The position numbers were made by a program, and so were the translations under genes. Shown piece after piece: positions 43,468 through 54,276 of a DNA stretch of 64,000 bases. The notes under the pieces are model-generated. The model made no database searches. It saw only the letters and a list, made by a program, of their open reading frames with translations, and was not told the DNA's origin. Position 1 is the stretch's first letter. Every line of letters starts with the position of its first letter. Source of the stretch: Fomitopsis serialis (Eukaryota; Basidiomycota; Agaricomycetes; Polyporales; Fomitopsidaceae); NCBI RefSeq assembly GCF_022376445.1, contig NW_025954966.1:248001-312000 (forward strand). Direction: 5' to 3'.

Positions 43468-45080
43468 ATGGCAGTCAAGGCAACCATTCGACCTGCGCCC
43501 AATGCGTTGACTGCGAAAAAGAAGAGATCCTCAGTAGGGGCGCCAGCACAACATGGCCAGAGCAGTCGGAAGGGGAAGAAAGCGTGGAGGAAAAATGTCG
43601 ATATTGAAGAGGTTGAGGTGGGCATGGAGGAGCTGCGGGATGAAGAGAGGGTGACAGGGTGTGTCTTGAGGGCTACCTGGGTAGACTGTCAGCTAACGGT
43701 GCAGTGTTCATAGGTCGATCCTCCAGACGAAGCCGAACGAGGAGCTCTTCCAAGTAGACGTGAAAGGCGATGAGCAGAGTACGTCCTCTAATCCCATAGC
43801 GACGCCAGAAACTGAACATAGCTCTGTGTAGTCCGCAGGACACAGCCGAAGTTTTCGAAAGCCCTTCTCGCCTCTACCAAAATTCTCTCGCAGCGATCCG
43901 CCGTCCCAGCCGTCTTGTCGCGCACCACCTCCAATCCGCTTAAGCGCAAAGCACTCACGCACGAAGAGAAGGGCCGTTTACTACGGATGGGTAAACGGCC
44001 TAGGAAGGGTCCCTTCAACGCGATCATCGACCCGACGGAGACGGGTGCGGGGAGCGCAATGCTCGAGGTCAGCGAGGCTGCGAAAAAGAGCGGGACGTAT
44101 GATGTCTGGGTAGACAGCTCTGTGCAGGGAGCGACGGTGAAGGTACGCTCTATGTTATCTCTTAGCCATAAGACCCCCAAAATTCACCGTCGGCTGGACC
44201 CTAGCACCCAAAGACTCCCAATCCTCGTCTGCCTATCTCCGTCCCCGCCGTCCCTGCCCCCCACGAAGGTACCTCCTACAATCCCCTCGTCACCGCACAC
44301 CAAGAACTTCTCCGCACCGCCCACGAGATCGAAGAACGCCGTCTCAAAGAGGTCGCAAAGCTCGAAGAGACGAAACGCAAGATCGATGCGGCACGCGGAT
44401 TAGCCCCGCTCGAAGAAGCGGTGGGAGTCGCCTCGGGGATGTCAGTTCAGCCCGTCGACGACCTCGAAGCCGACCCAGCGCAGGACGATGTCAAGGAGCT
44501 TCTTCCAATGAAGAAGATGCCCCAGAGGAAGACCAAGCAGGAACGGCGGAAGGCAGAGCGGCAGCGCGCGGAGAAGCGCGCCCTCGCTGAGCGGGCGGCA
44601 CGGAAACGCATGCTCGCGTCGGTCGACTCTGCGAAGGCACTGCGGAAGGCACTCGGGCAACGCCTCGTAGCGAGGGAGCGGCTGCACGTGCAGAGGCAGG
44701 AGAAGATGGAGGAGAGGCTGAGGAACGGTTTGGCAGGCCAGCGGCTAGGGAAGCACAAGGTGCCGGAGGGCGAGGTTGACGTGCAGCTGGGTGAGGATCT
44801 CACCGAGAGCTTGCGAGCGCTGAAGGTGGGTCCATGGATGGTTTCCTGGGTGGATGTGAGCTGACTGCTCTTGTGCAGCCTGAAGGCAACCTGTTCCGCG
44901 ATCGCTTTTTGAGCATGCAACATCGTGCGCTCATAGAGCCCCGCGTTCCTGTCCTGTGCGTCTTCATTCGTTAACTCTCGGAAACAACTTGCTGACGGCT
45001 CCGATAGACCCAAGAAACGCAGGATCAAAATCAAAGAGTACGAGAAGCATTCGTACAAGCGTTTCGACCAGGACCAATGA
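43468..45080 (+). CDS. NOP53: Ribosome biogenesis protein Nop53 (GLTSCR2 family)
   Basis: Nucleolar factor for 60S subunit maturation, which brings the Mtr4-exosome to pre-rRNA in yeast. The start is the ATG at 43468 (MAVKATIRPAPNALTAKKKR). The N-terminal basic region RKGKKAWRKNVDIEEVEVGM is the family hallmark. Introns of about 50 bp, with consistent phases, join it to ELFQVDVKGDEQ and then LSRTTSNPLKRKALTHEEKG. The second half is a long charged helix (KKMPQRKTKQERRKAERQRA onward), and the C-terminus is KRRIKIKEYEKHSYKRFDQD, again typical. Several further short introns interrupt the 3' half (for example near 44140-44270 and 44825-44880). The stop is TGA at 45078. No frame break seen. It is arranged tail to tail with CSN1. 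Confidence 0.9.
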
Positions 45081-45327
45081 ACCTGTGCTTTGCTTCACGG
45101 ACGGCATTTACCCTACCCGTATCTCTCTGCTTATTGCTTGCAGTCACGGAACACATCACTGTTGTATGCCTCATCATGGTCCGAGCCTTTGTGAGCCATG
45201 CAATGGAGTTCACGTTCAGTGCAAGCAATATTGTTCATCCATTGATACAAGGCAAGTAAACACCGCAGACTGGGAATGACGCGTGATATTGGTACAGTGA
45301 CAATAGGTGCATGTTTAACACGGCTTG

Positions 45328-47689
45328 CTAGCCGTAGATGTCGGAGAGCAGAAGGTCGTTGGGATGGCTCGTCATCTGGCCACGCGGGGCCTTCACGATC
45401 AAGTCCGCTTGTTGCCTGACGCAAAAGTGAGCTTCACCGAGAGGATACATGGCGTGCAGACGTACAGCCTCATGCGGAGCAGCAGCTTGCGGTTCGCGAC
45501 CTGCATGGTCTCGCCGGAGCTAATCGCGCGCGCAAACAACGCACTGCGCTGGTCCGTTTCCTTCGCCTTCAGTATCTGCATCGCGACGTCAGCACTCAAG
45601 CGACGGCGACGGGCATGGCGGGGCGCACCTTGTTCTGCCTGTCAACACGCGCCTGGATATCGCCCGCCTGGATGAGCGCGACGACCTGACGCTCGAGCTC
45701 CTGGACGGTCCAGCCGAACGCGGTACTCATGCGCTCTAGCTTAATCGACGCGAAGGGTTGGAAGTACTGCACGAGCGCGCGGCTCCGGATGAGGTTCGTC
45801 AGGTTCGCCATGTGGTTCGTGAGGTGCACGTCGAGCGTGTGGCGCGTCTAGGAGGTGCACTCAGTACATGGTATCGATTAGGGAGGACGCGGGGCACGCA
45901 CGGAGTAGCGTTCGAGGATCTCGAGCATGAGCTTGAAGCGGTTGCCCATGTAGGACTCGAGCAGCTCGCGCACGTACGGCTCCTGCTCGATGTACACGCC
46001 GAAGTTGTCGTTGTCGAGGATCTGCGTGCGGATCTGCTGCCGGGTGAACGTCGACAGCGCGCAGAGCGTCGTGTAGATCGCGACGTCGCCCGCCGCCATG
46101 AGCTGTCGCCGTCCCGCGTCAGTATAATGTCATCTCGACCCGCCAGCTACTTCCAGAAAGCGTACTCACCCTGCCGGCCCAGTCGCCTAGAGACTTGACG
46201 GAGCCAACCTTGAGGAAGGCTTGGGCGGCCTTCTCGTAGTTCCCTTGGCCGAGGTAGGACAGTGCGATACTGACGTCGAGCTTGCTCTGCACCTTCTCCC
46301 GCTCCGCTGCGCCCTTGTCTTTGCCTGTGGCGGCTGAAGCGGGTGCGGTGGGACCGGGACCTGGGGCGCGCGCGGCACTTGAAGTGGCGTCCAGTGCGGC
46401 GTCGGCTTTGAATACGTATGTAGACATGTGTGCGTAGTTCCGGTGCTCGATGAGGAGCTGTTCGTGGTATTAGCGTCAAGGAATAGCGCTGACAGTGGAT
46501 ATTATACAGTCATTTGCATAATGGCACAACAGCAAGCTTGGTCGGCCCTCTTTGGCTGGCCCCGACGCACCACCGGAGCTGGTCAGTCCCGTTGTGCGCA
46601 GAGTAGCCCATGACAATCTCTCCTCAGCCACGGGCACGAAACTCACACACGACACTTAGCCTGCATCCACGCCACAGCGTATGAAGTGTAATCAGCAAGA
46701 CACCAGGTATCCCGAACATTCCGGACGAGGAGCCCAGGTACTGTGGTCGTTCTGCCGATGTGTGCCGTAGCAGAAGTGGGGCAGGGAGTCAGAACACCCT
46801 ATGCTGGTAAACGCAACGCGACACCCATTATGCAAGCAACTGTAAGTGCACACAACAAACGCCAGCCGCACGCTGAACGGAGAGCGCATCAGCTGGTCCG
46901 AGACAGTCGTAAGCCGCTCGGACAAGTCGAGCCCTCATCTCTTGTGCTCAGCCGTACAGGTTTGCTAGTGGTAGCGTGAGAAACCCGTAGTAAGACCACT
47001 CACCTCGAGGACCGAGAGACACATTTCAAGGACATGCTGGCTCGTCGTACAGTACTCACGCGACTTCGTGTAGTGCTTCAGCGCAGCGGCGTGGTCCCCA
47101 GAGTTCCGATAGAAATCACCTAGATCCCGGTATGCCATCTAAATGTACGACTCGTCCTTAAGTACCAAGTTGGTCCATGGCACGACAACGCACGCACCCG
47201 GATACTTTCTTTGATCATGTTACTCGAGTATGTCTTGAGCTCGGTATCCAGTCTGATGCGCAGCACCTGATTCTTCTGCGTCGTCTCATCCAGCCACTCT
47301 TGGTTGAGATTGTGGACATCGGAGATGGGCGGAATTTCGCCGCTGGAAGTGACTGCAGTCTGCTCGTAGGTGGTTATGAGAGTGCGGTACAGGGTTGTGT
47401 CGTTCATCTGGAGCACCAGATCAAGCGCGGCGCGGAAGGCTTGCAAGGCCAAGGCTGGACATAGGGAGATGACTTGTATGTACCGCTCGACAGCAGATCG
47501 CCCTGGGCAGCAGGGATTTCAGTGTACTGCTCATCTACTGAATGCACTACCCTCACCCGAGTACCCTGAACTGATTATCTCGAGGTCGAATGGATGCACA
47601 TCGTCCGCCGGCAGAGTTGCAGGCCGCTTTCCAGCTACCTTTACTGACTCGTATTGCTGCTCGTTTTCGTCTATGATGTCGATATCCAT
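45328..47689 (-). CDS. CSN1: COP9 signalosome subunit 1 (CSN1)
   Basis: PCI-domain scaffold subunit of the COP9 signalosome, which removes Nedd8 from cullins. The start is the ATG at 47689 ([20 protein letters not shown]). Helical-repeat exons follow: [40 protein letters not shown] and [20 protein letters not shown]. Next come [14 protein letters not shown] with an Ala/Pro/Gly linker, [20 protein letters not shown], then the PCI part: [60 protein letters not shown] and the tail [20 protein letters not shown]. Splicing near 45410-45460 gives the end [13 protein letters not shown]...LSDIYG with TAG at 45328. One intron (about 46480-47003, roughly 520 bp) is ten times longer than the others. Confidence 0.9.
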
Positions 47690-47834
47690 GGTGTGAGAGT
47701 CGAAAGAGATGACTGTCGGGGCACAAGCTCAAGCTGAGTCGCAGCCGCCACAGACGCGCCAGTCCACAACGAGCCCGAGGACGCATGGCAGGAGCAACGC
47801 TGCTCTTGGACATCAAAGCCGCATACGCTACCGT

Positions 47835-47928
47835 GGGCATTTGGCACAGTGGTAGCGCGCACGCTTCGCATCTTTGGTATTTGGGGTAATGCTTGCGTGA
47901 GGTCCAGGGTTCAATCCCCTGAATGTCC
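47835..47928 (+). tRNA. tRNA-Ala (anticodon CGC), intron-bearing
   Basis: Acceptor GGGCATT/AATGTCC, D arm GGCACAGTGGTAGCGCG, anticodon stem CACGC/GCGTG around TTCGCA (anticodon CGC), intron of about 23 nt after position 37, and a perfect T stem CAGGG/CCCTG. It is followed by TTTTT and CTTTTTG runs, good Pol III terminators. It starts 146 bp upstream of the divergent CSN1 gene's first codon. Confidence 0.92.
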
Positions 47929-48513
47929 ATATTGTTTTTCTTTTTGTCTTCAAATGCTTCTCAAGGATGTTGATTCCTCGACCTTCTCGGTCCTCAGTGC
48001 TGATGTGCGCTCAAATGTTTTTTTTCGCTCAAGTGCTTTCTTGTTAAGTGCGCGGACTTATCAATCTGACTTTCACCAGTACTTTATCAGCGGATATCCG
48101 CGCATGCTTCGGGATGCCAAATCGCATATACACGACATGTACTTCCCATAGGTCCGTATGTTCTGCGACGGCTATCTTAAGCCTGGATCACATCCGCTGC
48201 GTTCATCAAGCGTTCATTGTACAGGCTTGGCGATCCGCGTGTTGAACTCGTCCCGTTACGAATTTCGTGGTCACTCCCAGGTCCGAGTCTCTGAGACCAT
48301 GCCCACCGAGTGACGTCGATCCGCTGCATTGCACAAATGACCACCCAAGGCGTGTACCTCTATTAGCAAACCGACCCATACGCATGGCTTCTGCCGCCGC
48401 GGCGATGGCTCGTCGCCCAGAGATTTCTAGGGGTATTGGCTGTCGACAGTTACCGTTCTCGCTAGTAACCCACTGTCGTCGGCTGTGGCTGCAACCACAA
48501 AGAACTAGGAAGG
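47929..48513. other. Intergenic DNA without a gene
   Basis: Contains the Pol III terminator of the tRNA, an 8-T run near 48017, and presumably the promoter of the GH28 copy 3 relic. No ORF with recognisable content. Confidence 0.5.
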
Positions 48514-49918
48514 ATGCTTTCCCTGCGCGTTCTCCTAGCATTCTTATTGGTGGGCCTTCATGTTATGCGAGTGCTGGACGGTGGACAGACGAATTGGAGG
48601 TGGGCAATACATGTACCATCCAGCCGTTGGGAGAGGGACAGGACGATACAGACCAGGTCTGTCTAACTTCGCCAAGGGTGCGAACCATTACGTGACTACT
48701 TTGAACATTCGTGGACAGATTGAGGCTGCCATTGCGCGATGTGGCCATTACGGAACGACAGTCATCTCCGAGGGGGTCTACAATGTGACGAGGTAAGTGT
48801 GCTCGACGCTACTATCGACTCATAGCGGACTCACCAATGTACAGGAAGATGATGTGGGACCTGGTCGAGGCCAGGGTGGACCTGCATGGTTATCTGAATG
48901 TGCGCATTGACGTCACGCTGCTCGCCGCTCGCTGACCTGGAACCACAGTTCACAGCAAATCTGCCGTACTGGATCAACGCAGAAAACACATATCGTGTCG
49001 TGTACATCCAGGTGATCCAGTATACCGCATCAGGCAGGGAGCTCTTGCTGATAGTCTCTCTGCAGGACCAAGCATCGTGGTTCGTTGTCACAGGGCGCGA
49101 CTTCACTCTCGATGCGCATAACACCGGTGGGATCATTGGCAACGGGCAGTACTGGTGGAACTGGTACGGCACCACTAGCCGGCTCGGCGGCGACGGGCGG
49201 CCTATCGCCTTCACGCTCTGGCGCGTCCTGAGAGGCGTCATCAAGGACTTCCGGATCGAGGGCCAGCCATTCTGGTGCAATACGGTCGCCGAGTCCAAGG
49301 ACGTGGTATATGACGGGATGTATTGCAACGCGACGAACACAAATCCAGAGTACTATGGGTACAAGTGAGCAACATTCGGATAGTGCTGCAGTTGATATAG
49401 CTTACATGCGTGCGGTAGCGTCGTCCCGAACACGGACGGTGAGTTCGGTCTCTGGACATGCGACGATGCCCCGGGTCTGACCTGGGCGTAGGTATCGATA
49501 CGTTCAGAGTGGACAACGTCACGATGCTCAACTGGGATGTAAGTTCTGAATACCAGACATCGACTGGTAGTCCTGGTGGTCCTAACAAATTGAATAGATG
49601 ACGTTAGGAGATGACTGTCTTGCGATCAAGGGTGTAGGCAGCCTTACCCACAGCTCGCAAAACGAAGCCTGACGGAACCATATAGAACTCCACAAATCTC
49701 TACGCTCAGAACATCACATGCCACGGCGGCAACGGGATCGCTGTTGGTTCCCTTGGGCAATATGCAAATCTCGCACGTACCAAGATTAAACGACCTCACT
49801 CGACGAAGGATCACTGACGCTGTGAGATGCAGTTTGACCGTGTCGAGAATGTGACTCTGGAAGACATTCGTGTAAGCAAATGTGTACAACAATTGACTCA
49901 CGTTGATGTCGTACTGTA
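48514..49918 (+). pseudogene. GH28 polygalacturonase-family gene, copy 3, truncated by segment S
   Basis: Closest to copy 2. The start MLSLRVLLAFLLVGLHVMRV is a signal peptide. The sequence between it and NTCTIQPLGEGQDDTDQ is 2 bp longer than in copy 2, so the frame is broken near 48580. Downstream the exons are well kept: IEAAIARCGHYGTTVISEGV, LPYWINAENTYRVVYIQVIQ, WFVVTGRDFTLDAHNTGG, FRIEGQPFWCNTVAESKDVV, the NTDG and GDDC motifs, and CHGGNGIAVGSLGQYA. Similarity to copy 2 stops exactly at an intron acceptor CTGTAG (49918), where segment S begins; the C-terminal quarter (after the 'TLEDIR' exon) is absent. It is inverted relative to copies 1 and 2. Confidence 0.85.
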
Positions 49919-49963
49919 GACGGTACATAGTCACTGTCCGTATATGGATAACTGTCTTGATAT

Positions 49964-49972
49964 CGTACACGT
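49964..49972. other. Unoccupied TE1 target site
   Basis: CGTACACGT, the inverse of the 9-bp duplication that flanks TE1. The bases on both sides match both TE1 flanks in copy A. Confidence 0.92.
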
Positions 49973-50684
49973 GGCTACTGAACGCTTGCAAGTGAACCGC
50001 TGTGTCGCCATCCGGCGCTTGCCGGTGGGTGAATCGGTTGCCACCTTGCTGCCGCATGCGCGCAGCTTCCGAGGTATGTGCATTACGGGAAGACAAGCCG
50101 TCTGGCTTGTCGGAAATCACAGATGTTTCGAGCTTTGAAGAAGGGGTCAATCTTCGAGATGTATCTTTTCTCACCCGGCGACGGCACTCTGCCAACTCGT
50201 ATCGTAGTATTGAACGTCCCTCGATTCGAGTGGCATTCCAGGTAAGTGCAGAAATTTGCGATGTAGAGAGAAGCTGTATCAGACGACATCATGACACGAC
50301 CTTTGCAGGCCGGTCAATACTTGTTCGGACTCGCCAGTGGGCTCGTAGTACGAGGGTCCTCGACCTGCTTCACGGTGAATGTGTACTCGCCGCGTACGCT
50401 CTGTGGCTGCGCGGCGTGGACGGTGCTGTTTTTTGTACACCATATACGGCGTGCGTTGTTCTCGCATAGACGCTGATCGTACTGCCCAGCCCACACACCT
50501 TTATGTAAATGGATCTGGAGCAGAGGGTTAGGTATTATATGTGACTCGTGGTCCTCTTACTCAAAGAAGGCGCAGATGGATTGACGATGTCGCATTCACA
50601 GAGGACCTCAGGGTAGGGTACCGCTGCGTGTTAGTACTTACTGGCCTCTGTACAGTGCGCACGCCACGAGGAAGAGCGATACGA

Positions 50685-50692
50685 GAAGCCGC
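50685..50692. other. Unoccupied TE2 target site
   Basis: GAAGCCGC, the inverse of the 8-bp duplication that flanks TE2. The flanks match both TE2 flanks in copy A. Confidence 0.9.
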
Positions 50693-50868
50693 CCTCGAAC
50701 CTCCTCGAACCGCACCGAGACCGGCTCACTAGCTAGTAGCCACTCGTGCGGTGGGCACGGCTCCACGTTCTCGCTAGCTGGCCGGATAATGGGCAGCGTG
50801 TTGATGGCTGGTCGACCATATGCGGCGGACAATGGAAGATCGACTGACCAATCACAGACGTGCGAAGC

Positions 50869-52374
50869 ATGGCCGAAGCACCGCCGCCCCGATACCTCAT
50901 TAGCCACGCGTTGGTGAGCCTTTCTCTCTCATACCGCCAGCTTGACGTGGACTGTCCATCGCACCGTGACTGCCATCGACCTACATTCAACCGCCGCAAT
51001 CGCGCTCAGAAACTCTACAATCAGCCAAGACGTCATGGTCCAAGTTCACAAGGCCACAAACAAGAGGTTGAGAAGTGGGATGTCATAGTGCCCGAAGAGG
51101 TATGTCTTGCGTAGCTTGAGCCCTTTTGTGCCACTGACGCAGAGCGTAATAGGCGGCTCGCGGATCTATGACCACAAGAAGGAAGCACGGAGAGTCTCTC
51201 AGAGCAAGACGATAGGTTCGGGCAAGGCGCCCCAGCTGACGCAGTGCGCGACACCCGTGCCCACCACGCCCTCTAGTCGCAAGCGGCGAGCAACGGTCGC
51301 CAGTGGCGGCATTGAAGACGTTGTGAACCAATCAGCTACAAGTAACAAGCGATCGAAGTACAAACGGGAGAGCGCTGCCAGCGCTGCTCGGATCGAAAGG
51401 TCGTGGGGCGGACCAGTCTCTGGAACGACTCTAGAGCCACCGGCAGTGTATACGCTCGCGTCGAACGCAACTAGTATAATCTCGACGATTCGCAACGGCA
51501 ACTACGCAGCTTCAAACTTCCGCCGCCTCCCCGCGGCCATACTGCAGGAGGTAGTAGTTCAACTGCTCCGGAGCAAGTCCCCACGTATAGGCATGCTGAG
51601 GAGAAACAGTGTACTCAGCCTGTGCCAAGTCTCAGGAACCTGGCCTTCCCCGGAGTCGGACTCCAGGACTCCGTGGATCCTATCCCTCAACCTCACCCCA
51701 CTGATGATCCGCTGCCCACTTCGCGGCCGTGGCTATTACCTGCCATTGACATCGCCGGCTCTGAGTGGCAACGGCCTGAAGTCCCACGTGCTATTAAGCC
51801 ACTCCCTCGCTGGGCGAGGATCTCTACTGGCACAACGAGCGCACAAGTGCACCCTCAAACCACGCCGTCACCGGGTTCTGTCAACAAAGGAGAATCACTC
51901 ACTATGGGTATCGCGCCAGGTGCGGTCCCATCGGCAGTACCGTCGTGGTCGATGGCAACCCCGGACTACGTGAATCCACACACAGCAGGTGACTTACCAG
52001 GGTGGCACTCGTCCGTCTCGAGCGAGGGGCTGTCTCAATTTCCCCCGCCGATATTCACTGCCGAGCCAAGCGACGCTGCGACCGGGAGCAGCCCGTTGGA
52101 ACATCAGTCACCTTCTATGCCATCGGCGGACTCGGATGGATATACGTCCACCGGATACGGCACACCCGCGTCCAGTAATCCAGCCATTAGTGACACCGAC
52201 GATGACGATGGGGACTCGGAACCTTTCGAGCCGTCGGGCAAGGATCCCACATTCTGGCGCTGGATGGATGCTGTCTATGTGCGACTGGGTGAGAAGCTGG
52301 AGACGCACTATCAGCCGAGGCCTCAGGCGCCAGGCAAAGTTGAACAATTACTCATAACTGACATTGACTATTGA
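50869..52374 (+). CDS. Segment S protein, copy B: unknown protein with FWRWMDAVYVRLGE tail
   Basis: A possible first exon (MAEAPPPRYLISHALVSLSL to EKWDVIVPEE) splices, phase 0, across GTATGTCTTG...CTGACGCAG (51100-51142) to VIGGSRIYDHKKEARRVSQS. The frame then continues through a basic patch (NKRSKYKRESAASAARIERS) that matches copy A. The frame of the N-terminal half ends at 51973; the matching C-terminal half (51622-52374, VGLQDSVDPIPQPHPTDDPL onward, ending LLITDIDY) is in another frame, so a frameshift or an unseen intron lies near 51615. The conserved tail SGKDPTFWRWMDAVYVRLGE is intact. The upstream exon is missing from copy A. Function unknown; a nuclear protein is possible because of the basic patch. 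Confidence 0.45.
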
Positions 52375-52384
52375 CGTCAATAGT
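52367..52384. repeat. Perfect 18-bp palindrome ACTATTGACGTCAATAGT
   Basis: Counterpart of 25674-25689. Centred on TGACGTCA and overlapping the stop codon of the segment S ORF. Confidence 0.75.
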
Positions 52385-52717
52385 CTCTGACATACGTTCA
52401 GACCAAGATACACCTTGCGATTACAGCGAGTTTCATCCATACTAGTAAATCTCTTGACTGCATGTTATTGGGTTTGGTAACTGTAGATGAATACAGTGAC
52501 TGCATTACGAGACGAGCGTGGACCAACGTAAAAGCGACTCGGACACAGGATCTTACCTATCATACTCGAGCCTCCTTGTTCGTGCAGGTAATAATGAGCT
52601 TCTGATAGAACAGCTTTTGTCTGATCGCTGGTCGCCGCATAACGAATACATCATGGCGCGTGTGACCTGACTTCGTCAGTAGTGAATGTGTTGCCTTCCA
52701 GGATAAGACACTGGCAT

Positions 52718-52757
52718 GTTATGAGTGAATACGCAAAGTTGAATAATCACTCATAAC
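52718..52757. repeat. Hairpin GTTATGAGTG / CACTCATAAC, copy B
   Basis: Matches 25309-25348 in inverse orientation. A further related hairpin lies at 53609-53651 (arms GTTACGAGTGATTA / TAATCACTCATCAC). Confidence 0.75.
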
Positions 52758-54276
52758 AAACCAGGGTCTCATCCCCTGGGGTTGCCGGATAATGAAAAGG
52801 GAGCATTCTTTGTACGGATACAACTGTTCTCGAGTCGCGCCTGACAGTAAACATAGCGATGGAGATCCCAGAAGTAACGTCACTCACGTGTACTCATACA
52901 GGCGACACGGAGATGAGCGACTGAAGAAGAAGGCCTGAGGTGCGCGTCTCCTGGTACCTGGTCACTGGGTAGTCGCTGGTCCCACTGAAAGAGAAGTCGA
53001 AATAGGATGCCGAAGGCAGGAGGATCGAAGGGGAGACCGACAGCAGTGAGACATGGGCCGTTGGACGCCGGAGAGAAGCGAGCGCCACACATCACGGACT
53101 CGTGCGCGACAGACATGCTACCGTACATTAGCTTGCGGCGGGAGATGCGACGACTCTTACGGAGGGCGAGAGTCATCCGTATGAACCGACGGCGTGTGGT
53201 GATCGTCACCATATTTCGTCCTCTGTAGGTCCCTGCAAACCGGAAGGTACGTCAGTGGCGATGAAGGGGGAGAAGGAACTCGAAGTATCGCACACCAGAG
53301 CTGACCGAGACTCGCAGTGGCATGAAATACGAATGACTATGCATCAAGTGTGTTCATGCCATGTCAAGGTAATGAAAATCATTAAAACCAAGGATCGCTG
53401 CGAGTAATAGTCATTTCTGGGCCGTATGATTCAAGCCGAATACGGAGTCGGACTGTCGAGACGAGACAGTGAAGGAGATTCTTGGGGAATATCTGCGAAG
53501 GACCTGGTGTCACTGAGCGTATTGGCCACAAGCTGATATGTCCACGTATCTCGGATGAGAGCTTGTAACTCAGGAGGTGTGCTTGATCTTCAGACAGCGG
53601 CACGGCAAGTTACGAGTGATTACTCACGCAGCAGGTGTAATCACTCATCACGAATAAGCGTCCAGTCTCCTCACATATTCTTGAGCGACCTTGCCACGCG
53701 CGGGAGGTGTGCACATATCAAACCCGTCGGAGGTACACTGATACGTAGAATCGAGCGTGGTCCGCCACAGATATCGCCTTGAGAACACGAGCTGTCAACG
53801 CGGCTGGTGGTAAATCTGTGGGCGAACTGGTGGGAAGCTCGAAGAGGGGAATGAGAACTGTGATAGCTATAGGGACCGGTTACCTACTTATATATACTTT
53901 GAGTCGGCCATCCGCATCGATGATCCGGATTGATCAGTAATCCATGTTCCACGACAGCCACGCGCTGAAAGAAAGCGGTTAAAGCGCTCGACACACGGTG
54001 TGCAATCTGGATGATCCTTGACATCGATGTTGCGGATGTTAAGGACATTGATATTGACGACGCCGTCATATTGAGGTCGGGCCCGGTCCGTTTGCCTCGT
54101 CCGAACGTCGAACCATACAACAAGGATACCAAAAGGTCGCACAGGGTACTTGGCAAATTGAGGTCAGCGTCTGAAGCTGCAGAGGGACTAAATCAAGTGG
54201 CATTCACCTCGTTTCTCGCTCAGAGTGACCGAGTCGTGATGCCGTAGCCTCACCACCCAAGCAAATGTCCGCATAG

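Larger units (their letters stand above)
49919..54171 (+). repeat. Segment S, copy B (4253 bp, uninterrupted)
   Basis: Inverse copy of 23888-26879 plus 36548-37277 plus 42823-42876. It holds the empty TE1 site (49964-49972) and the empty TE2 site (50685-50692). It differs from copy A by about 490 bp extra sequence between 50733 and 51255, which is absent or replaced by about 30 bp in A. No flanking target duplication found and no terminal inverted repeats; the 5' edge cuts GH28 copy 3. Near the right end a minus-strand frame (NINVLNIRNIDVKDHPDCTP, about 53890-54142) is conserved in both copies but not recognised. Confidence 0.85.
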
